From positions 1,989,001-2,053,000 of the forward strand of contig NC_020908.1 in NCBI RefSeq assembly GCF_000155735.2: 64,000 nucleotides of DNA, in the 5' to 3' direction. Source of the stretch: Octadecabacter arcticus 238 (GTDB lineage: Bacteria > Pseudomonadota > Alphaproteobacteria > Rhodobacterales > Rhodobacteraceae). Both the position numbers and the translations under genes were made by a program. This document shows, in pieces, positions 55,987 to 64,000 of the stretch (position 1 is the stretch's first letter; each line of letters starts with the position of its first letter). Below the pieces are notes generated by a model. It was not told the DNA's origin. It saw nothing but the letters and a program-made list of their open reading frames with translations, and did no database searches.

Positions 55987-57123
55987 CTATTCCGTCAACA
56001 CGACACCAGCGGTGTCTGTCCAGCTCAGGTACACTTCGTCTTCCCAAGTATATGTGCGCCGCGACAGGCGGCGAGTGTTCGTGGCTTGGGCTTTGAAAAT
56101 CACACCTGCCGCAATCTCAACATGATAGGTCGAAATATTGCCAAGGTAGGCAATGTCGATGATCTTGCCCTTCATGACATTCACCGCGTCTGGTTTTTCC
56201 GCCGAAATCGAAACCTTCTCGGGCCGGATCGCGAAATGACACGCGGTGCGCGCTGAAAGGGGGCTGTTTGTTGTCACGTGAATGGCAGGCTGGTTGTCGT
56301 CCCAATGCACATCCATGCCGCCGTCCGTAAGCGATGATTTGCCCGCAATCAGGTTCACATCTCCGATGAAGTCCGCCACATAAGTCGTTGTCGGCGCTTC
56401 ATAAATTTGATCCGGCGTGGCGACTTGTGCCAATTGCCCGTCCACCATCACTGCGACGCGCGAGGCCACTGTCATGGCTTCTTCTTGGTCATGGGTCACG
56501 ATCACAAATGTCGTGCCGGTGCTTTCTTGGATATCCATCAGTTCAAACTGCGTCTCATTGCGCAGTTTCTTGTCGAGCGCGCCAAGCGGTTCATCAAGCA
56601 GCAGCAATTTTGGCGCTTTGGCAAGTGAACGTGCGAGAGCTACGCGCTGGCGCTGACCACCGGAAATCTGGTGCGGTTTGCGTTTTGCGAACTTGTCCAG
56701 TTGCGTCAGTTTAAGCATCTTTTCAACGCGGTCGCCAATTTGGTCTCTCGGCATATCGGATCGTTTCAATCCGAACGCGATGTTTTCCCAGACCGTCAAA
56801 TGCGGAAACAGCGCGTAAGATTGGAACATCATATTCACCGGCCGTTCGTTTGGCGGGACCGGGACGATGTCGACGCCGTCTAGAAATATCCGGCCTTCGG
56901 TCGGTGTTTCAAATCCACCCAGCATCCGCATCAACGTGGTCTTGCCACAGCCCGACGGCCCCAACAGCGCAAAAAATTCTTGCGCGTAAATATCGAGGGT
57001 CAGGTTGTCGATCGCGGTGAAATCGCCAAATCGTTTGGTGACATTTTTGAACTGGATCAGTGGCTTTTGCGCCGGATCATCCCACGGTGCAAAGATCACA
57101 TTCGGATTAGGTTGTGCCATCAT
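55987..57123 (-). CDS. potA: Polyamine ABC transporter ATPase (PotA/PotG type)
   Basis: A 378-residue ATPase. Walker A is LLGPSGCGKTTLM, the signature is ISGGQRQRVALARSLA and Walker B LLLLDEPLGALD. A C-terminal TOBE-like regulatory domain follows (residues about 290-370). Two adjacent ATGs at 57123 and 57120 are possible starts. A hairpin separates it from potF upstream. Confidence 0.93.
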   Translation of the reverse strand: MMAQPNPNVIFAPWDDPAQKPLIQFKNVTKRFGDFTAIDNLTLDIYAQEFFALLGPSGCGKTTLMRMLGGFETPTEGRIFLDGVDIVPVPPNERPVNMMFQSYALFPHLTVWENIAFGLKRSDMPRDQIGDRVEKMLKLTQLDKFAKRKPHQISGGQRQRVALARSLAKAPKLLLLDEPLGALDKKLRNETQFELMDIQESTGTTFVIVTHDQEEAMTVASRVAVMVDGQLAQVATPDQIYEAPTTTYVADFIGDVNLIAGKSSLTDGGMDVHWDDNQPAIHVTTNSPLSARTACHFAIRPEKVSISAEKPDAVNVMKGKIIDIAYLGNISTYHVEIAAGVIFKAQATNTRRLSRRTYTWEDEVYLSWTDTAGVVLTE

Positions 57124-57141
57124 TCGTTCCCAAATAAAGAA

Positions 57142-57168
57142 CCCCCCGCGCCCGAAATGGCGCGAGGG
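57142..57168 (-). terminator. Attenuator-like hairpin between potF and potA
   Basis: On the minus strand CCCTCGCGCC pairs with GGGCGCGGGGG, followed by TTCTTTATTT. Like the pstS-pstC hairpin, it lies between a binding-protein gene and its transporter genes and probably limits read-through. Confidence 0.6.
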
Positions 57169-57177
57169 ATCAGAGGC

Positions 57178-58266
57178 TTATTGGCCAGACTTAATTGTAG
57201 TCCATAGACGTGTCACGACCCGCTGCACACGCGCATCATAGGGCGTCGTCGTGTAAAGGTTTTCAAGCGTCGCGGCATCTGGATAGATCGCCGTATCACC
57301 AATCACGTCTTCCACAAGGAATTCCTGCGAAGCTTCGTTGCCGTTGGCGTAATAGACGTAGTTGGACGCCGCGGCCATGTTCTGTGCATCCATGATGAAG
57401 TTCAAGAATGTGTGCGCAGCTTCGACGTTTGGCGCGTCCACTGGAATTACCATTTGGTCAAACCACATCAGGGCCCCTTCGGTTGGTGCGTTGTAGGCGA
57501 TCTCAACCCCGTTATCCGCTTCATACGCACGGTCACGCGCCTGCAAGATGTCGCCGGACCAGCCAAACGCCACACAGATATCACCGTTGGCTAAGCCGTT
57601 GATGTATTCAGACGAGTGGAATTTCTGAATATACGGGCGCACAGCCGCCAGAACAGGCTCTGCCAGTGCGATCACGTCGGGGTCTTGGCTGTCGGGGTCT
57701 TCGCCGATGTATTGCAAGGCCGCTGGGATCATTTCAGCAGGGGCATCAAGGAAATGCACGCCACACTCTGCCAGTTTTTCCATGTTGGCGGGGTCAAACA
57801 CCAAGGCAAGACTGTCAACCGGTGCGTCTTCGCCCAACAGTTCGGTCACTTTGCCAACATTCACACCAAGGCCTGTCGTGCCCCACATGTAGTTGATCGA
57901 ATAGGCATTTCCCGGGTCATATTGCGCTGTACGTTCTTTGATGACGTCCCACAGGTTGACCGCATTGGGCAGCTTGGATTGGTCGAGTTCCTGAAATGCA
58001 CCAGCAGTAATCTGGCGCTGCATAAATGTGCCCGACGGCACAACGACATCATAGCCTGATCCACCGGAAAGCATTTTGGTTTCAAGCACTTCGTTGGAAT
58101 CAAACACATCATAGATGAGGTCAATTCCGGTTTCGTCTTCAAACTTTTGCAGCAGCTCTTCGTCGATATAATCGGACCAGTTGTAGACCCGAACTTCATC
58201 GGCTGACACAGCACTTGCCGCAAGGGCGAGTGCGATAACGCCCGAAAGCTTTGATAAGTTGTTCAT
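57178..58266 (-). CDS. potF: Polyamine-binding periplasmic protein (PotF/PotD type)
   Basis: A 362-residue periplasmic binding protein with a signal peptide (LSGVIALALAASAVSA). The mature start VRVYNWSDYIDEELLQKFE with GIDLIYDVFDSNEVLETK matches the PotF/SpuD group that binds putrescine. It is the first gene of the importer, divergent from the aminotransferase gene across 206 bases. Confidence 0.93.
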   Translation of the reverse strand: MNNLSKLSGVIALALAASAVSADEVRVYNWSDYIDEELLQKFEDETGIDLIYDVFDSNEVLETKMLSGGSGYDVVVPSGTFMQRQITAGAFQELDQSKLPNAVNLWDVIKERTAQYDPGNAYSINYMWGTTGLGVNVGKVTELLGEDAPVDSLALVFDPANMEKLAECGVHFLDAPAEMIPAALQYIGEDPDSQDPDVIALAEPVLAAVRPYIQKFHSSEYINGLANGDICVAFGWSGDILQARDRAYEADNGVEIAYNAPTEGALMWFDQMVIPVDAPNVEAAHTFLNFIMDAQNMAAASNYVYYANGNEASQEFLVEDVIGDTAIYPDAATLENLYTTTPYDARVQRVVTRLWTTIKSGQ

Positions 58267-58384
58267 GATTTTTCCCTGTCGTTTGAATGGCGGGTTGTCC
58301 CGTCCGTGATCGTGACTATGGATAGCGTCGACGGGATATGCAATATGGACCTATCGACAAGCGCAATCTGGCCGCAGGGTTCGT

Positions 58385-58412
58385 TTGACACTGCACCGAG
58401 TCTCGATATCCT
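58385..58412 (+). promoter_or_regulatory. Candidate promoter of the aminotransferase-oxidase unit
   Basis: TTGACA (58385-58390), a 16-base spacer and TATCCT (58407-58412) form a sigma-70-like promoter about 55 bases before the aminotransferase start. No operator is clear in the 206-base divergent region. Confidence 0.4.
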
Positions 58413-58472
58413 GCGCATAAATCTAGGCAAGTTTTGCGCAATTGCTCACAACTTAATCACAGGACAAACCTC

Positions 58473-59870
58473 ATGAACGTGATTTCCAACCACATGCCCA
58501 CGGCTGAACTTCAGGCCTTGGACGCAGCCCACCATATGCATCCATTTACCGATAACGCGGAACTGGCAAAAACCGGCGCGCGGATCATAACAGGCGCGGA
58601 CGGGGTAACGCTGACGGACAGTGAAGGCCACAAAATCCTTGATGCGATGTCGGGCCTTTGGTGCGTCAACATCGGCTATGGTCGCAAAGAACTGGCCGAC
58701 GCAGCTGCGCGCCAGATGATGGAATTGCCCTACTACAACACGTTTTTCCAAACGACCCATGTGCCCGCGATTGCGCTGTCGGCCAAGCTCGCCGAACTGG
58801 CGCCGCGCGATCTGAACCATGTGTTTTATGCAGGCTCCGGTTCCGAAGCCAACGACACAAATATCCGTCTGGTGCGCCATTACTGGGCGATCAAGGGTCA
58901 GCCCGAAAAGAACATCATCATCAGCCGCAAGAACGCCTATCACGGCTCCACCTTGGGCGGCGGAAGTCTCGGCGGGATGTCGGGCATGCAGACCCAAGGC
59001 GTGCCTGTCATTCCCGGCATTCATCACATCGACCAGCCTGACTGGTGGTCGGAGGGCGGTGACATGACGCCCGAAGCGTTCGGGCTTGAACGTGCCAAAC
59101 AGCTAGAGGCCGCAATTCTTGACCTTGGCGTGGACCGCGTTGCGGCCTTTATCGCCGAACCCGTCCAAGGTGCTGGTGGCGTCATCGTCCCACCCAGCAC
59201 CTACTGGCCAGAAATCCAGCGAATTTGCGACGAACACGGGATCCTGCTGATCGCGGATGAGGTTATTTGCGGCTTCGGGCGTACGGGCCATTGGTTTGGG
59301 TCGGAATACTACGGTATCCGCCCCCATATCATGACAATCGCCAAGGGTCTGTCGTCTGGCTACGCGCCCATCGGCGGGTCGATTGTCTGCGATGAGATTG
59401 CAGAAACAGTCGCCAATGGAGGGGATTTTAACCATGGCTATACTTATTCGGGACATCCGGTTGCCTGTGCTGTGGCCTTGGCAAACCTGCGCATCCTGCA
59501 AGAAGAAAAGATAATTGAGTCCGTGCATGACACCATCGCGCCCTACCTTGCCCAAAAGTGGCAGGCTTTGGCCGATCACCCCTTGGTCGGTGAAGCCAAA
59601 ATTGTCGGCATGATGGGGTCTATCGCAATGACTCCGCACAAAGAAAGCCAAGCCAAATTTGCCGCTGATGCGGGCACTGTCGGCATGATCTGTCGCACGC
59701 GCTGCTTTGCCAATGGTTTGGTCATGCGCCACGTCGGGGACCGGATGATCATCGCGCCGCCGCTGGTGATTTCCAAGGCAGAGATCGACACCCTGATTGA
59801 ACGCGCGACCAAAGCGCTGGATGAAACGTACGAGCTGATCAAAGCCGACGGGCTTTATAAGGTTGGCTGA
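58473..59870 (+). CDS. spuC: Class III aminotransferase, putrescine-pyruvate type (SpuC-like)
   Basis: A 465-residue PLP enzyme of the omega-amino acid:pyruvate aminotransferase group. The PLP lysine is in MTIAKGLSSGYAPIGG (Lys291), with FYAGSGSEANDTNIR and ADEVICGFGRTG. Next to a polyamine importer and an amine oxidase, putrescine or a related amine is the likely donor. The start is the ATG at 58473. Its last base is shared with the next start codon. Confidence 0.88.
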   Translation: MNVISNHMPTAELQALDAAHHMHPFTDNAELAKTGARIITGADGVTLTDSEGHKILDAMSGLWCVNIGYGRKELADAAARQMMELPYYNTFFQTTHVPAIALSAKLAELAPRDLNHVFYAGSGSEANDTNIRLVRHYWAIKGQPEKNIIISRKNAYHGSTLGGGSLGGMSGMQTQGVPVIPGIHHIDQPDWWSEGGDMTPEAFGLERAKQLEAAILDLGVDRVAAFIAEPVQGAGGVIVPPSTYWPEIQRICDEHGILLIADEVICGFGRTGHWFGSEYYGIRPHIMTIAKGLSSGYAPIGGSIVCDEIAETVANGGDFNHGYTYSGHPVACAVALANLRILQEEKIIESVHDTIAPYLAQKWQALADHPLVGEAKIVGMMGSIAMTPHKESQAKFAADAGTVGMICRTRCFANGLVMRHVGDRMIIAPPLVISKAEIDTLIERATKALDETYELIKADGLYKVG

Positions 59871-61165
59871 TGGACCTGCTGAGTGCCAATGACAAAGCGG
59901 GCCAATACCCCGCATCCTATTATGCTGCGACAGCGGCACCGCTAGACCCGTTCCAAACCGCAAAGGGCGCGATAAGCTGTGATGTTTGCATCGTCGGCGG
60001 CGGGTATTCTGGGTTATCGGCGGCGCTGCATTTGGCGCAGGCGGGATACGATGTTGTGCTGCTTGAGGCGCAACGCGTGGGCTTTGGCGCATCGGGGCGC
60101 AATGGCGGGCAGGTCGGCACAGGCCAGCGGATTGGTCAGGATGACCTTGAGGGACTTGTTGATCTTGCCCAAGCCCGCGCACTCTGGGATTTATCGTTAG
60201 AATCCGTAAGTTTAGTTCGTAACCTTATAGCGAAACATGACCTTGATTGCGGATGGTCCGATGGCATCATTGAGGCCGATCACCGCGCAAAGAACGTCCC
60301 GCACAGCCATGAATACGCTGACAAATTACGCAACGAGTATGACTACGATATGATCCGACCCGTGGGGCGCGATGAAATGCGTTCACTCGTCGGATCGTCG
60401 GCCTATTACGGTGGCACCCTTGATATGGGCAGCGGCCACATCCATCCGCTGCGGTTTGCCTTGGGCTTGGCCCGCGCAGCCCACGACGCAGGTGTGCGGA
60501 TACATGAACGCAGCAAGGTCACATCGGTCACGCCAGACGGCAAAGTCGGCACAGATCAAGCGCAAATCACTGCCAAACACGTCATCCTAGGTTGTAACGG
60601 CTACCTCGGTGCGCTGAACGGGCACGTCGCGCAGCGGGTCATGCCGATCAACAACTTTATCGCAGCGACGGAACCCTTGTCAGACGCCAAAGCCAGAAAT
60701 CTGATCCGCGACAATCATGCCGTCGCGGACAGTAAATTCGTGATTAACTATTTCCGCCTGAGCGAGGACAACCGCATGCTGTTTGGCGGCGGTGAAAGCT
60801 ATGGTTACAAGTTCCCCAAAGACATCGCCAAAACTGTGCGCAAACCGATGCTGCAAATTTTTCCGCAGCTGAAAGACACCAAAATCGACTACGCATGGGG
60901 TGGCACGGTGGGCATCACCATGAACCGGATGCCGCATTTCGCGCGGGTGTCTGACAGAGTGCTGAGCATTTCTGGCTATTCCGGCCACGGTGTCGCTTTG
61001 GCGACCTTGGCGGGCAAACTCGCCGCACAAGCCGTCGCGGGGCAGTCTGAAAAGTTCGACATTTTCAGCACCGTCCCGACACCGCGTTTCCCCGGTGGGC
61101 CACGCCTGCGCACACCACTGCTGGTGTTGGCGATGTTGTGGTATTCAATGCGTGATCGGCTTTGA
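59870..61165 (+). CDS. puuB: FAD-dependent amine oxidase (PuuB/OrdL-like)
   Basis: A 431-residue DAO-family flavoenzyme. The FAD loop VCIVGGGYSGLSAALHLA, RVGFGASGRNGGQVG, and the late GYSGHGVALATLAGKL are typical of gamma-glutamylputrescine oxidase PuuB and relatives. The glutamyl ligase PuuA is not in the window, so the true substrate may be another polyamine derivative. It overlaps the aminotransferase stop. Confidence 0.85.
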   Translation: MDLLSANDKAGQYPASYYAATAAPLDPFQTAKGAISCDVCIVGGGYSGLSAALHLAQAGYDVVLLEAQRVGFGASGRNGGQVGTGQRIGQDDLEGLVDLAQARALWDLSLESVSLVRNLIAKHDLDCGWSDGIIEADHRAKNVPHSHEYADKLRNEYDYDMIRPVGRDEMRSLVGSSAYYGGTLDMGSGHIHPLRFALGLARAAHDAGVRIHERSKVTSVTPDGKVGTDQAQITAKHVILGCNGYLGALNGHVAQRVMPINNFIAATEPLSDAKARNLIRDNHAVADSKFVINYFRLSEDNRMLFGGGESYGYKFPKDIAKTVRKPMLQIFPQLKDTKIDYAWGGTVGITMNRMPHFARVSDRVLSISGYSGHGVALATLAGKLAAQAVAGQSEKFDIFSTVPTPRFPGGPRLRTPLLVLAMLWYSMRDRL

Positions 61166-61255
61166 TGTATCGGCGGAGGTATGCGCCCAATCGCCGCCAT
61201 CATAAAATTCTACTTAAACTTGTGGCGAGGCCTTGCTAGAACGATTCCAAATTAA

Positions 61256-63469
<2,214 letters not shown>

Positions 63470-63490
63470 ATCCGACCACATATGACTAGC

Positions 63491-63514
63491 GGCGCCCCCA
63501 TCGGGGCGCCGTTT
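63491..63514 (+). terminator. Rho-independent terminator of katG
   Basis: A perfect 8-bp stem, GGCGCCCC with GGGGCGCC, loop CATC, followed by GTTTT, lies 21 bases past the katG stop. Confidence 0.9.
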
Positions 63515-63691
63515 TACGTTGCGTCAGCAGGAAACGCAGACGAAACGACTGCACTTGCCGATGGACAAGGGCAAAACTGCGGGTTAGCAATCCTGAAGCG
63601 TTTTGCAGGGGGCAATGCGAGGCGGCCATCAACGCTGCCCACACGTCCCCAAATTTGCAATCCGCACACGCCACTTTGGGAGAGGGTGCGC

Positions 63692-64000
63692 ATGACTTCG
63701 AGCGAGATTGTCCTCAGCGTTGCTGGGCTGACGAAAAGTTTTGGTGGCCTTCACGCCGTTCGAGGTGTCGATTTTCACGTGAACAAAGGCGCGATTGTTG
63801 GGCTGATTGGCCCGAACGGCGCGGGCAAAACCACGACATTTAACATGATCGCCGGGGAACTGCCGCCAACGGCTGGCAAAATCACCTTGCTGGGCGAAGA
63901 TATCACAGGTCAACGCACGGACGTTTTGTATCACAAAGGCCTGATGCGGACCTTTCAGCTCAGCCATGAATATGCCCGCATGACGGCACTTGAAAATTTG
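63692..64000 (+). CDS. Branched-chain amino acid-type ABC transporter ATPase (LivG-like), partial
   Basis: The first 103 codons of an ABC ATPase running off the window end. Walker [17 protein letters not shown] and the Q-loop region [19 protein letters not shown] match LivG/UrtD-type subunits of branched-chain amino acid or urea importers. The ATG at 63692 has GGGAGAGG upstream. The family subgroup cannot be fixed without the rest of the gene or its neighbours. Confidence 0.85.
   Translation, partial: MTSSEIVLSVAGLTKSFGGLHAVRGVDFHVNKGAIVGLIGPNGAGKTTTFNMIAGELPPTAGKITLLGEDITGQRTDVLYHKGLMRTFQLSHEYARMTALENL

Noticed and set aside
59103..60182. Long antisense frame (359 codons) over the aminotransferase and oxidase genes
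   Set aside because: It is a shadow of two clear genes and has no protein-family features.

Overview
The window is a chromosomal segment of an alphaproteobacterium. It most resembles the Rhodobacterales (Roseobacter group). The evidence is the run dusB-ntrB-ntrC-ntrY-ntrX-trkA-trkH-hfq-hflX, a fused ispDF, a class II DAHP synthase, a MetA-type homoserine acyltransferase, the neighbouring DUF6477/DUF6456 genes, and moderately high GC with many short ATGA-type overlaps. I cannot name a genus from the sequence alone. Everything looks like core or near-core chromosome. The only mobile element I can support is one IS256-family insertion.

Layout. 1-308: no protein gene, but a probable small structured RNA with a terminator and the first copy of a hairpin-rich intergenic repeat. 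0.3-4.8 kb (minus strand): ppk2-tetR, a lipoprotein-like hydrolase, a putative ATPase and metA. 4.9-7.7 kb: two damaged genes, a FadL-type porin with a frameshift in its signal peptide and a degenerate metallopeptidase-like gene with an in-frame stop, flanking an EamA transporter. 7.8-17 kb: ydcF-guaA, an MttB-family methyltransferase, DUF6477, a DUF6456 regulator (possible GafA-like gene transfer agent activator), lipA, two cytochromes c, hpt and a COQ10/RatA-like gene. 17.1-19.7 kb: an MmgE/PrpD gene split by the IS, with no target duplication and apparently some target sequence lost. 19.8-23.2 kb (minus): amt, and ispDF-pgpA-cinA with overlapping ends.

23.4-35.4 kb (plus) is the nitrogen, potassium and RNA-chaperone block. 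NtrB/NtrC and NtrY/NtrX sense and relay nitrogen and redox state. TrkAH imports potassium. Hfq and HflX act on RNA and ribosomes. NtrC lacks the sigma-54 contact loop, as in Rhodobacter. 35.5-43.2 kb holds a penicillin-acylase-family hydrolase, a beta-hydroxyacid dehydrogenase, a tandem pair of unknown secreted or anchored Cys-containing proteins, a GlxA/AraC regulator, DAHP synthase and a PAS protein. 43.4-53.8 kb (plus) runs yicC-gmk-gammaCA-metC-phoR and then pstSCAB-phoU-phoB behind a three-repeat Pho box, forming a complete phosphate-starvation module.

53.8-61.2 kb is a polyamine module. The importer potF-potA-potB-potC (minus) is divergent from a putrescine-type aminotransferase and an FAD amine oxidase (plus), so uptake and catabolism share one intergenic control region. 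61.3-63.5 kb is katG with a strong terminator. The window ends inside an ABC ATPase gene of the LivG type.

No convincing novel multi-gene system is visible. The best candidates for something undescribed are the structured RNA at 47-198, the repeat family with three copies, and the paired secreted proteins at 39.1-39.9 kb.
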